NCBI GenBank assembly: GCA_009801085.1
Contig: VNWV01000011.1
Coordinates: forward strand, 496,001 to 560,000
Length of the DNA: 64,000 bases
Direction of reading: 5' to 3'
From: Lasiodiplodia sp. COLG20
Lineage: Eukaryota > Ascomycota > Dothideomycetes > Botryosphaeriales > Botryosphaeriaceae
A program made the translations under genes and the position numbers. Below the pieces are notes generated by a model. That model saw nothing but the letters and a program-made list of their open reading frames with translations, was not told where the DNA came from and ran no database searches. This document shows positions 1 to 11,340 of this stretch, in pieces. The stretch's first letter is position 1, and each line of letters starts with the position of its first letter.

Positions 1-1048
1 TTGTTCACAAGTAAAGTCCGGATTGTGGTTGTATGTGCCACGTACCTTCGTTATCGCGCAATTCGAGCGTTGAGAAATCGTCACCGAGAACACGGGGATC
101 TGCGTCGTAGCGCTCGCGGTCTGCGCTGTGCCGGCCTTCGGCGCTCCTGCGGATGCCGTACAGCTGGTCTGACTGCGAGGGGCCGAAATTCTGGCGGGGG
201 ACCTGGCTAGAGCCCGGCTGGGCCTCGTCTTCCTCCTCACCATCCAGCTTCTTCTTGAAGTCGGTTATCCATCGGTTGACCTTGGTCTGGGTCTCGAGGA
301 AGCCCTTCTTGATGTTCTCTTGGATGACGGGCAAGTCGTCTGGCGCCGTCAGTATGATGCAAGGAGCGCGTGGCGGACGGCGCATTGCTCACCATCAAAG
401 AAGCTGTGCTCGCGCTCATCTTCCGGCTGCATGCGACGCTGCTGCTGCTGCGGGTAGTCCCTGCTACCAGAGCTCGAAAAGTGAGCGGCCAGCTGGCGCG
501 CGTACAGCTCATCTTGCTCAAGCTGGCTGCGCGGCTGGCTGGGGCGTGGTGGCTGCGGTGGGGGTACCTCCTCTTCCTTGAAGTTGGGGTCGCTCATGCC
601 TGAAGCCCGTCAGCTTGAACCTCCTCAATGCGAACAATATGCGTACTCAACAGGGCGTTGAAGGCCGGCTCTACCTTCCCGCCGCTGGCGACCAACACGG
701 CCTTGACGACCTTGGGATCGGTGTCTGGGAAGGCCTCGATGAGGGTGGCCTCTGCCTGGGCCATGGGGCTCATGGGTCGCGGTGGCTTCGGCGGAGGAGT
801 CTCGTCGTCGTTGGCGGGCTCCTGGAAGCTCACCTTCTTTGGCTGGGGGGAAATAGTGGGAGGACCAGCAGTCGCCGGAGTCGGGGCCTCATCGTCGGAA
901 GCGAACTCAATGTCATGCTTTGTGGTGATGCTCTCCTACACAGATCAGCCTCGGGCCGATCTCTTTGCTATATATTGATCAATTTCGCGCGGGGTTCGAG
1001 TGGACATACTGGGCGGGGCCTCTTGTCGGCAGGCGAGTTCTCGGACAT
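1..1048 (-). CDS. CUE5: CUE-domain ubiquitin-binding protein, Cue5-like (3' end outside window)
   Basis: Probable selective-autophagy adaptor that binds ubiquitin through a CUE domain. Visible exons on the minus strand are 1048-1010, 935-647, 599-393 and 339-46; a fifth intron starts at 45 (GTACGT) and the gene runs off the left edge. All joins keep frame. The protein opens with MSENSPADKR, then carries a proline-rich lead-in and the CUE core with the conserved phenylalanine-proline (EAFPDTD) and the di-leucine (FNALL), followed by MSDPNF as in Cue5 relatives. Downstream come a PPPQPPRPSQP segment and a long helix (IQENIKKGFLETQTKVNRW). Known for the family: yeast Cue5 links ubiquitinated cargo to Atg8. 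An Atg8-binding motif cannot be judged because the C terminus is missing. It shares a 343-base divergent promoter with the helicase gene. Confidence 0.85.
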
Positions 1049-1391
1049 GGTGGTGAGCGGTAGGGTGAGCGGTGTCGCTCGTAGCGGGATTCGAGGTATG
1101 GGCGCGCACGAGACGGGGGTAGTGTGTGGGTGGGAAGCGATGGTCTGGAGCCTGGAGGAAGGTGGAATGAATGGTTACCCGCTCGGGCCCAACTCGTCCG
1201 GCGCCGCGCAATGACGCAGCCCCTGTCGCAACCGACTTCCTTGCGGCTGTTCCTCGGCACCCCGGCCCGTGATTTCCCAATGATGCACAACGTCCAGAAC
1301 ACGCCCAAATCGGATCGCTTACCCTCTGGCCTAGAAGATCCGCCGGCCCGCCCCTCAGGCGCACGGAGCTCGACTGCTCAACCTCTTCCCC
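1049..1391. promoter_or_regulatory. Divergent intergenic region, CUE5-like / DHX35-like
   Basis: This 343-base gap separates two start codons that point away from each other, so it must hold both promoters. No clear TATA box or named operator was recognised. It is GC-rich and open in several frames, which I take as composition and not coding. Confidence 0.6.
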
Positions 1392-3520
1392 ATGGCCGAC
1401 CAGGACGCTGATTTCGTGCCCTCGCTGTACAAACCGGCTGCCTTGCTCCCCATTGCGCGCCACCGCGAAGCTCTTCTTTATCTCGTTGAGACATTTCCGG
1501 TCACCATCGTCGTCGGGCACACCGGTAGCGGAAAGACGACCCAGATACCGCAGTTCTTGGACCAAGCAGGATGGTGTGCCGAAGGAAAACTCATGGCTGT
1601 CACGCAGGTGGGTCAGTTAGCTCCAATTGGATCCAGTCTTTTGCTTCCCTGACATTTCACACAGCCTCGGAGGGTCGCTGCCACCTCCGTTGCCGCACGA
1701 GTCGCTGAGGAGATGGGCTGTAATCTTGGCCAGGACGTGGGTTACTCGATAAGATTCGAGGATGTCACCTCAGCCGCCACGCGCATAAAATTTCTCACCG
1801 ATGGCATGCTTCTCAGAGAGGCTCTCGTTGACCCTTTGCTGTCCCGCTACTCGGTGATCATGGTTGACGAGGCTCACGAGCGCTCTCTGAGTTCCGACCT
1901 GCTTCTTGGACTCTTGAAAAAGATTCGAAAGAAACGCCCAGAGTTACGCATCATTGTCAGCAGTGCAACACTCCAAGCAGAAGATTTCTTGAAATTCTTT
2001 GCTGGCGAATCCCCTGATGATGGCGAAAACCCCGGTGTGCTTGGAGGAAGCATTGGGCGGATCATCAGCCTGGAAGGGCGCATGTATCCAGTGGACATCC
2101 ATTATCTGGAGCAGCCTGCCGAGGACTACGTCGAACGGACGGTCAAAACTGTATTCGACATCCATACCCAGGAGCCCGAGGGTGATATCTTGATCTTCTT
2201 GACTGGACGAGACGAGATAGACACTGCGCTCGAAATGATAGCCGACCGTGCTGTAAATCTCAACCCAAAGGCCCCTTCGATCCAAGCACTACCCCTCTAC
2301 GCAGGGCTACCGACCGACCAGCAAATGTACGTCTTCGAGCCGACTCCTGAGAACACCCGCAAGGTCATCGTGGCAACAAACATCGCCGAAGCCTCGGTGA
2401 CGATCGAAGGAATCGTTTACGTTATTGATTGCGGCTACGTGAAGCTACGGGCGTATAATCCCAACACCGGTATTGAGACTCTTACGGCAACGCCCGTCTC
2501 AAAAGCGTCTGCGACCCAGCGCGCAGGTCGCGCGGGCCGCACAAAACCCGGAAAGTGCTACCGCTTGTACACGGAACAAGCGTTTGCAAGTCTTCCAGAG
2601 GCTGCCGTGCCGGAAATACAACGCTCGAACTTGGCCCCCATCATCCTGCAGCTGAAGGCTCTCGGAATCGACAACATTGCGCGATTTGACTATCTAACCC
2701 CGCCTCCCGCCGAACTCATCATTAGAGCATTGGAGCTTCTGTATTCCTTGGGCGCTCTGGACGATTACGCTAAGCTGACTAAACCGCTCGGCACGCGGAT
2801 GGCGGAACTAGCAGTTGAGCCGATGATGGCTAAAGCCCTTCTCTCAGCTCAGGGATTTGGCTGTCTGAGCGAGATGCTATCAATAGCTGCGATGACGAGT
2901 CTGCAGGGAAACGTTTGGTTTTCCCATGAGGGGCAGAAAAAGGCCCAAGAAAGCGCACGGAGGAAGTTTGCTGTCGAAGAAGGTGACCATTTGACCCTTC
3001 TCAATGTATACCACGCTTTTGTTACAAAGGGGAAGAAGGATGCAAAGTGGTGCCGCGATAATTATTTGAACTTTAAGTCAATGGCACGGGCACTCAGCAT
3101 CCGCAATCAGCTTCGAAGGTATCTTGAGCGGCTTGGGATCAATGTCGAGGAAAGCTTGGCTTCATCCGCAGTCCTTCGTGTTGGAGGGCCTGACAAGGCA
3201 GAACAAATTCGAAGGTGCTTGACCACTGGATTCTTCGCCCATGCGGCCAGGATGCAGCCGGATGGGACCTTCAAGACGATTGATGGAGGCATGACCCTGC
3301 ATGCCCATCCCACTTCTCTCATGTTTGTAAGTCTAAGTCATCGCCCGATATCCCAGTTGAGTCACTATCTGACGCCTATTTTATTTAGAATCGCAAAGCC
3401 GATTGGGTTATATTCCACGAAATCATGGAGACCGCAAACAAGACGTTCATTAGGGACGTCACGAAAATTGAGAAGGGTTGGCTGTTGGAATACGCTCCGC
3501 AATATTACAGCACCAAGTAA
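1392..3520 (+). CDS. DHX35: DEAH-box RNA helicase, DHX35-like
   Basis: Predicted ATP-dependent RNA helicase of the DEAH/RHA group, most like metazoan DHX35, which is found with late spliceosomes. Exons are 1392-1607, 1665-3326 and 3389-3520, giving 669 residues, close to the roughly 700 of DHX35. Walker A (GHTGSGKTT) is at residues 42-50, DEAH at 140-143, followed by SSATL and the motif VI stretch QRAGRAGR. A winged-helix/ratchet and OB-fold region fills the C-terminal half. The N terminus is very short, unlike Prp2, Prp16 and Prp22, which argues against those. Both introns have good GT...AG signals. The exact role in fungi is inferred from the family. It ends only 165 bases from the convergent SPC25 stop codon. 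Confidence 0.88.
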
Positions 3521-3685
3521 CAGGAGCACAATATCTACCAAGGATTCCAAAAGTAGCTCTCCATAGGATAGCTCAAAATGCAAGAGCAAGAAAAGGGAAA
3601 GAGAAAAACCAGTCATGAAAAGATCAGTGGTATCCCAAAGCCAGTACACCAAAACACCCGCAAACCTCGGCTACATGATATGGCA

Positions 3686-4523
3686 TCATTTTGAAGCCTC
3701 GATGAATAGCTCCCTCATACGCCTGAGGAATCCACCGAGTTGTCTTGACTTGTTCAGCCTCTCCAGTGCTTCGTTCACCTCCTCTTGGTCGAGACGGGGC
3801 CTCATGTAACTGATCGTGTACTCGCGATAGGTTGTGTCAAGTTCGAAGAAACCCTCCTTCTCCCAATCACGCTCATTGATGTGTGTAAAGGTGAACTTCA
3901 AACGGTCGCTCACGCCAGCACCCTCCATCTCCAAACAAAGGTAGTCCCGCCAGAAGGCAAGCTCTGGCTGATTAAATCGGGCTTGGGAGTCGAGGTAGCG
4001 AGCGTGGTCTCTTTGAGCTTCGCGCTTGGCGGCGATCTGGCCCTGGACCTCTGCAATCTGGGCCTTCAGGGCGTCGCGACGGGAAATCTGCTCATCCCTG
4101 CGCGAGTTGAGAGCGGCGATTGCGTTGTGCATTTCGGCTGTTTCTTGGGCCTCCTTTGCGACCGTCTGCTGGTGCGTCGTCGACTTGAGCTGTAGGATCT
4201 CGATTTCTCTCTGCTTGTGGCGTTGGTCCTCTATTAAGAAATGTGTTAGCACTGCCTCCTGCATATCAACTGCAAAGGGCAGACCTACCCTGCATCTCGG
4301 CAATGTTGAGGTAAAACTGATTCTTCTCCTCCCTCATCCGCTTTCTGCCCTGGACGATGTATTCATCGAAGCGTGTCTTGAAAGCATCCATTCGCTGACG
4401 CAGGTCGTCGAAGCCAAATTGCACATTCGGAAGGGAGTCGGCCATCGAAGGCGCGTCGGCAGACGAGAGAGGGGCGCGCATTGCGCTGGTGGAGAGCGAG
4501 GGCTCAAAAACCGCGGTGGCCAT
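3686..4523 (-). CDS. SPC25: Kinetochore protein Spc25 (Ndc80 complex)
   Basis: Subunit of the Ndc80 complex that ties centromeres to spindle microtubules; Spc25 pairs with Spc24 at the kinetochore end. Exons are 4523-4289 and 4230-3686 with a phase-1 intron, 259 residues, the usual Spc25 size. The N-terminal third is followed by a long coiled coil (about residues 55-150, rich in E, K, Q and heptad leucines/isoleucines), then a C-terminal globular domain with the fungal Spc25 features ARFNQPELAFW and FTFTHINERDWEKE. A longer reading frame runs upstream of 4523, but MATAVFEP is the likely start because the upstream stretch looks non-coding. The gene shares a 437-base divergent promoter with RRN6. 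Confidence 0.9.
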
Positions 4524-4960
4524 GTTGTCGGTGCAGCCAGGTGATTTTCGGCGAGTAATCGAGTCGGTCGTTGCAATGCTCGAGAAGTATGTTCTGGTAC
4601 CGCAGTAAGGTGCGAACGGGTGTGTATGCTGGGATTCAATCGCGGGGCGCAAGAAACGCTAGCCGGCGTGGTGTTGAACAGCAGCGGCGCGCACGGACGA
4701 CGTTGGCAGGGCGACCAGCGGCCGGCGGCCTTAGGGCTGAAAATTTCCCGTCGCCTTAGCGGCGGGAATGCGATCACTCGCTTGCTTCGACTCTTTTCCT
4801 GCAGCCGCTCCGGTTTCTCAACCCTCGTCGCTGCGTCTGCGCGCCTGCAGCATGCCCCCGGAGTACTGATCGCAATTACCGCCCATCAAATGCGCCGGAA
4901 ACGCCGCCATCGCCTGCGACGACATGATCTTCTCCGCCGTTGAACCCCCACCGAAGCCGA
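4524..4960. promoter_or_regulatory. Divergent intergenic region, SPC25 / RRN6
   Basis: These 437 bases lie between two outward-facing start codons and must carry both promoters. I saw no unambiguous TATA box or repeat. Confidence 0.6.
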
Positions 4961-7959
4961 ATGACTGACCCGGGTGTTGACGACCTGCACTATGGTCACT
5001 TTGGTCAACCTGTGTACGACGTCGAGAACAGGACGTGGGTTTTCAAGCGATCTCCTGGCGTGCGACGCGTCTTCCACCCCGTGGGCCACCGCCAGACCGA
5101 GGTCCCCGCTACCATTTCCACGACCACATGCCGCGTGAGCTCGGCCGCTGAGCTAGACGACCAGGAGACTCATTTTCTTGCTCAATTTCCCGAGTTCCAG
5201 GTCGCTGCCCCCCTTCTTGGTCGCCTTGCCCAGGTCTCGAATGCCATCGAAGCCGTTGCCACTACATTTGATCCTCTGACTGGAGACCTGCTGGCTTGTG
5301 GAAGAGCTGCTGATGTGGACAACAAGCGCGGGAAGGGGACCATCGGTTTTGTAGCCTCGCCTGGAGGTGTTACTGGCGAATCTCTTCGTCTAGTGCGGCG
5401 ACAAGTTGAGCGCCATGGCTGGTCTCAAGACAAGAGTACCTGGTTGAAAGTCCCCACCCTTCGCCATGGAGACGTTGGCTGGTGGCCTGGAACTGGCACG
5501 CCCATCTTACAGATCACCAGTGCAGTCCAAGATGGTAATCGCAGCACTTTTTTGGCTGTTCGTTCCGCCCGGTCCATCCATATTTTTCAGCCACGGTATC
5601 ATCGTCAGCCAGTAGCTCCCGCAACCGGCCCTGTGTCTTCTCTTCCCTTACCTGCCTCCAGATTGGAAGCAAGCCATATTGTGTGCCTCAACTCTGCTCC
5701 ACTCGAGCCAGGCTACGCAGACGTTGCTTTCAATCCTTGGTACCAGCGGCAGTTCGGAACGCTGGATCAGGAAGGGCACTGGACTGTATACAATATAGAG
5801 AGTAGGCGCGGGAAAAAGAGCCACTATCGTTCAGTCCAGGCCACGGAAGGGCGTCTTGAACCGCCTGTGACCAAATCAGACATTCAGGAGGGTACGCTTC
5901 CAGGTAACTATGATGGCTGGGGCCGCATTCTGTGGGTCAACGACGTAACCACCATGTTGGTTTGCAACAGGCGAATTGTCCAGGTTGCAGATTTCCATGG
6001 CCGATTAGTTTATTTGTCACCGTCGAGCCTCAGACTTGCTCGCACCTCCTCATGGATCTTGGATGTGAGGAGAGATCCTTCCGACTCAGCTCGCATTCTT
6101 GTCTTGACCTCAACGCACCTTTTAGTTGTAAAGGTGCCTGTACCTACTCAGTCAGACGAGGGTGAGGGATGGGTGGATGCAGATGTTCTACTCTCCTGGA
6201 GACATTTTGTCCACGAAGAAGATACGACGATGCAGATTCATGCATTTGTAGATGAAGAAGGTATGTAAAAAAGCTCATCAGACGGCTACTGCACTCATAC
6301 TCACTCAATTCTGCAGACACCGTTGTATTTCTACAGTCTCATACTTTATTTTACAGCATTGTATTCAGGTACCGCCGACATGAGGATGTAGACTTACTCA
6401 TCTCTGCTTCGGATCCCGCAACATTCCTGCACTCGCATCCTGCACTGCGTGGAATGCACATGGAGTCTCTCGAATTCGGTAGTAATCCTCGGGGCATTGC
6501 CTCTGGGCCTGGGAGCGACTACCGCGACAGTGGGCTCCGATTCTTCAACTTCCATCTCCTGTCAAAAACTCTGGAGACGAGTCGAATGCTTGTAGTTGTT
6601 TCGGATGAGGCATCGGGTCCATTGAAGCAGCAACGAGCTGCTCTGGGAATCGAGAGTCCTTCTTGGACAAGAAAAACCGGACCTCAAAGTTCGACTCGCA
6701 TCTTGAACGACTCATCCTCTGAGGCGGATGACATGGAAGATTCGGAGAATGAATCGAAGAACTACGTGTTGCGAAGAAGAAAGACTGCAATGGTTTCAAT
6801 GGACGAGGTCCGGATGTGGAGGTTGAAAAAGTTGTCTCAGCTCAACGATTTGCTCGACGACATGAGCAAGATCGATGATCTTACCCGGGAGGACTCTTCT
6901 GCGATTATGGCCGAGCTCTTCACGAACATCGGCTCCATGGATCCCACGGAATGTCGCCCAAACATACTGTACCGTGTTGCTGGCAGGGAGATCTCAGATC
7001 TGAATGTCGCTGACGTCGACGAGACGTCTGTATCTTTTTCGGAGTTGGCGAGGTCTGTCTCCGGACAGGATGATGGTGAGCCATCATTGGCCATCAAACC
7101 CTTAGGAGGAGCTTCCATCGTCGAATTTAAGGATGGAATTCCGTCCATCTCGCTGACATATGAGAAATTCATCCAGAAGCATGTGTCGACTATGCCACCG
7201 AATACGGCAGCAAGAGATCGCGTTGAGCGAGAAAGGCTTGCCAGGCGTGTGTCGGTGCTTGCTTGCCTCGCAAGTGTCAAACTGGAGGTGCAGCAGCCAG
7301 AGATGGAGCAAGACTCGATTGAAGCATCTCAACTCATGGATGAGGACAGCTATTCAGCAGGGTACCTTAGCTCCGAGCCGGACTACAGTCAAAGTTCGAA
7401 CTATGCACTGCCGACTCCAGAGGCTACGCCCTCGCTTGCCTCTGAAGGTACCCTGATTTCGAGCATGCCGTCTTTGACCGATCTATCCATTCCTCAACGC
7501 CTCAGTAGATTTGGAGTGACCTCGGGCCATGGCAGCAAGCAAATACCAGACCTGCCAGCAGTCGGGAAGCAGGTTCTTTCCCAGTGGAAGATTGGTGAGG
7601 CGTATCCGGCAGGTCGTGACGAAAACGACTACTTCTCGAGAAGAGGAAGGCGCAGGAGTGCTCTGAACGATCCAACTCTCTCTGCCAAAAAGCGCGAGAA
7701 ATTACTCAAGCAAGAAGAGAGGCGGGCGCGGAAGCAACGGCGAGAGACGGAGCTGTTCCACCAGTCACAGCAGTCTGTGTCGCAGACACCGCGATTGACG
7801 GTAGTGTCGCAACCGTCCAGAGCACCGATGAGCTCACCTGTTCGCGGGCCGCCGAGCCATATGGGGCAGTCTTCTCAACCCGCACCATCGACGCAGGTGG
7901 AGAGAGGGACCCACGGAGGGCGGCCAAAGAAGAAGAGGAGGCGGACGGAAGGGTTTTGA
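4961..7959 (+). CDS. RRN6: RNA polymerase I initiation factor Rrn6-like (core factor subunit)
   Basis: Large subunit of the Pol I core factor, which with Rrn7 and Rrn11 recruits Pol I to the rDNA promoter. Exons are 4961-6260 and 6317-7959, 980 residues; the phase-1 intron has GTATGT and a CTGCAG acceptor. Near the N terminus is DLHYGHFGQPVYD followed by RTWVFKR, the signature opening of fungal Rrn6. The first 550 or so residues form the predicted beta-propeller; a helical region follows, then a serine-rich acidic segment and a low-complexity tail. The last residues are the basic stretch RPKKKRRRTEGF, a likely nuclear localisation signal. The start at 4961 is the first ATG in frame and matches the conserved opening. 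Function is by family, not tested. Confidence 0.88.
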
Positions 7960-8450
7960 CACAACGTTTTTTGGAATTTGTTCTCATTTGTCATTTGCTA
8001 GTTACGTATTTGTATCACCATGGGCGGAGCAAGGCGTTTGGGGAGTGTGATGTGGGGACAGGTAGAGTATCGAATATGCATTTAGTAGTAATTTGAGCAC
8101 CAAAGCACGTCAGCGTGTGATCTGCGTGTTATCGGGAGTGGGGCGGCAGTGTGGAGGCGGAGCGTTCGCGGCTTAGCGCGTCTGAAGAGTCCAACAAGTC
8201 GCCGCAGCGCGACATCGGATGACGTGGAGCCTTCTAGATCAGCACTGCGGAGGCGGTATGGAAAGGGGCGCGCCGGGGTGGAACACGTGAAGTGGTGACG
8301 TGGGAAGTGTGGAAGCGGCTCGCTGTGATTACCTCGGCCTCTTCAGGGTCCGGACGATAGCTGAGCTCGCGAGCTTCCAGTATATTCCCCCACCTCCGCT
8401 CTCGCCGCTGTGCCTCAACGCTCCTCCGAACCGCAACCCACGCTTCATTG
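7960..8450. other. Intergenic region, RRN6 3' end to Lon promoter
   Basis: The first part should be the RRN6 3' untranslated region and the rest the Lon promoter. A TATA-like stretch (agtatattcc) lies near 8379-8388, about 70 bases before the Lon ATG. Nothing else was recognised. Confidence 0.5.
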
Positions 8451-11340
8451 ATGGCGAACCCCAAGTCGAAAGTCCTGCCCATTGTTCCGCTGGCCGCGCC
8501 GTCCGCCCTCTTCCCCGGCGTGACCCTCAATCTCCCCATTGTGAACCGCGCCGATGTCGCCTCTCTTCTCGCACACATCTACAGCCGCGCCGCAAGCCCT
8601 AAGAGCGATGCCCCCGTCACGATAGGCTGCGTGCCGCTGAACTCGCCACTTCTTTCGCGCGACGGCCAGCGCCTCATCGACGCCGATGCCGCTGCCAAGA
8701 AGAAGGCCGCGAAGCCCGACGCCAAAGACCCCGTTCACGCCACAAAGGACGACCTGTTCTCCTTCGGCACAGTTGCCAAAGTGTCGGGCGTACAGGGCCG
8801 CGGCCAGGGAGAGCTGAGCCTGCTGGTCGAGGGCATCAGCCGTTTCAAGGTCCAGAATGTCATTCAGGAGCGACCCTACTTTGAGGCCGAATTGATTCAT
8901 CTGGAGGATGAATGTAAGTCTACGCGTCACGCTTGCAGTGTGCAGTGCTGACAATGTCCGGTTTGCAGTCGTCAATCCCACCGACTCCACCATGCTCAAC
9001 CTCTTCTCCGAGCTCAAGCAGCTGTCACGCGAGTACCTGGCTCTCGTGCGCCTTTCATCCATCTTGCCTCGGATGAACATGACAATAACACCGTTGATGG
9101 CACGGCGGCTGGAGCTGTTCATTGCAAAGAAGGACGTCTCCGAAGCCGGCCTGCTGGCCGATGTCATGGCTGCCAACGCCATAGAGTGCACCCACGAGGA
9201 GAAACTGCGCGTTCTGTCTGCCGTTTCTGTCAAGGATCGTGTTCAGCGAGTCATCGAGATCCTGCACAAGCAAATCCAGGCCATCCAAGGAAGCAGCCGG
9301 ATGCTTACCGCCAATCCCGCCAAGCCCTCGACCGGCATCGACGCGGAAAAGATCGAGAGATGGAACAAGGCGCGGTTAAGGATGCCCAACAACCTCAGCA
9401 GCATGAGCGGCTTCCCCGGCTTTCCCGGCTTCCCGGGTGGCAATGCTGGAGCCGGCGGCCAGGAAGAGGGCAACGAGCTGGATGAGCTGAAGAAGAGATT
9501 AGAGGAGGCCAAGATGAGCCCCGAGGCACAAAAGGTCGCGCAACGCGAGATGCAGAGGCTACAGAAGATGAACCCGGCTCAGGCCGAGTATCAGGTCTGC
9601 AGGAATTACCTGGAGAACCTTGCCGACATTCCTTGGTCCAAGTTGACCGAAGATCAGCTGGATGCACAGACTCTCGCAAGAGCAAGAAAGCAACTCGACG
9701 ACGATCATCATGGCTTAGAAAAGATCAAGAAGCGTCTGCTGGAATACCTCGCTGTTCTCAAGCTCAAGCAATCTGTTAACGCCGACATCGAGGCTCAGAT
9801 CAAGATGTTGTCTGAGTCCAACCCCAAGGACAGCGCAAAGGACTCCAAGGAAGAACACGAAGAGAAGGAGGCAGCTGCAGATGAGGCAAGAGAGACCTCC
9901 TTGGTGAAGACAACCCCGAAAGACCCAAGCGAGGCTGAGCTTCGTCTGCTGGAGAAGAAGCGCATGGTCGACAAGTCACCGATTCTTCTCCTTGTTGGTC
10001 CTCCTGGCACGGGTAAGACCAGCTTGGCCAAGTCTGTGGCAACGGCCCTTGGCCGCAAGTTCCACCGGATTTCCCTGGGTGGTGTGCGTGATGAGGCCGA
10101 AATCCGTGGCCACAGAAGAACCTACGTGGCCGCGATGCCTGGTCTGATTGTGCAAGGGCTGAAGAAGGTTGGCGTCGCTAACCCAGTCTTCCTCCTTGAT
10201 GAGATCGACAAAATTGGCATGTCAAATCACAATGGTGACCCATCGGCAGCGATGCTCGAAGTCTTGGACCCGGAGCAGAACCACACCTTCACCGACCATT
10301 ACATCAACATCCCTATCGACTTGAGCAAGATTCTCTTCATCGCAACAGCAAACACTCTCGACACAATCCCGCCTCCCCTTCTCGACAGAATGGAGACGAT
10401 TCAGCTCTCTGGTTACACGACTCTGGAAAAGAGGCACATTGCCACACGGCACCTGCTCCCCAAGCAGATAACGACCAACGGGCTTGCCTCAGACAAGGTC
10501 CTGTTGCCCGAAGACGTTATTGACAAGATCATCACTTCGTACACCCGAGAATCGGGTGTCAGGAATTTGGAACGCGAGTTGGGAAGCGTTTGCCGGTACA
10601 AAGCGGTCGAGTATGCTGAAGCTATCGATGCCCACAGCCTGCAGCTCTATCAGCCAGAGGTGAATGTGGAGGACCTGGAGAAGATTTTGGGCGTCGAAAC
10701 TTTCAGCGAGGAGCTCGCTGAGAGGCATTCTCGGCCTGGTGTCGTAACCGGTCTTGTGGCTTACAGCACTGGCGGCCAGGGAAGCATCTTGTTCATCGAG
10801 ATTGCGGACATGCCTGGCACTGGTCGCGTCCAACTTACCGGCAAGCTCGGCGACGTGCTCAAAGAGTCGGTTGAAGTGGCGCTCACATGGGTGAAGGCGC
10901 ACGCATACGAGCTCGGTCTCTCGGCCAGTCCGGACATGGATATCATGAAGGAGCGTAGCATCCACGTCCATTGTCCGTCGGGTGCTATTCCCAAGGACGG
11001 CCCCTCGGCTGGCCTTGCTCACACGATTGCTCTTATTTCCCTCTTCTCCGGCAAGCCGGTGTCTCCGCGACTGGCAATGACCGGCGAGGTCTCGCTGCGC
11101 GGGCGGGTGCTGCCGGTGGGCGGCATCAAGGAAAAGTTGATCGGAGCATTGCGCGCAGGCGTCGAGGTCGTTCTTCTGCCAGAGGCTAACCGCAAGGACG
11201 CCAAGGATCTGCCTGACGAAGTCAAGAACGGCCTTCGCATCGAGCACGTCTCGCACATCTGGGAAGCGATGCGGCACGTGTGGCCGGAGGCGAGGTGGCC
11301 CGGCGAGAAGGGGTGGGCTGCGCTGGAGAGCAGACTGTAG
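8451..11340 (+). CDS. LONP2: Lon protease homologue 2, peroxisomal type
   Basis: ATP-dependent serine protease and chaperone of the peroxisome matrix. Exons are 8451-8913 and 8969-11340, 944 residues. The LON substrate-binding domain covers about residues 8-270, the AAA+ module about 440-690 with Walker A (GPPGTGKTS) at about 498-506 and Walker B (FLLDEID), and the peptidase domain the last 200. The Ser-Lys dyad is visible: Ser834 in DGPSAG and Lys877 in GGIKEK, 43 apart as in other Lons. The last three residues are SRL, a peroxisomal targeting signal type 1, and no mitochondrial presequence is present, so this is the peroxisomal and not the mitochondrial enzyme. A glycine/proline run with [11 protein letters not shown] sits in the N-domain linker. 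Known for the family: it clears oxidised matrix proteins. Confidence 0.95.

Noticed and set aside
945..1565. 206-codon open frame on the minus strand across the CUE5/DHX35 gap
   Set aside because: It overlaps the first exons of both real genes, and its product is Arg/Pro/Ala-rich without a domain.
4524..4652. N-terminal extension of SPC25 up to 4652
   Set aside because: The extra 43 residues have no Spc25 character, and the ATG at 4523 gives the usual protein length.
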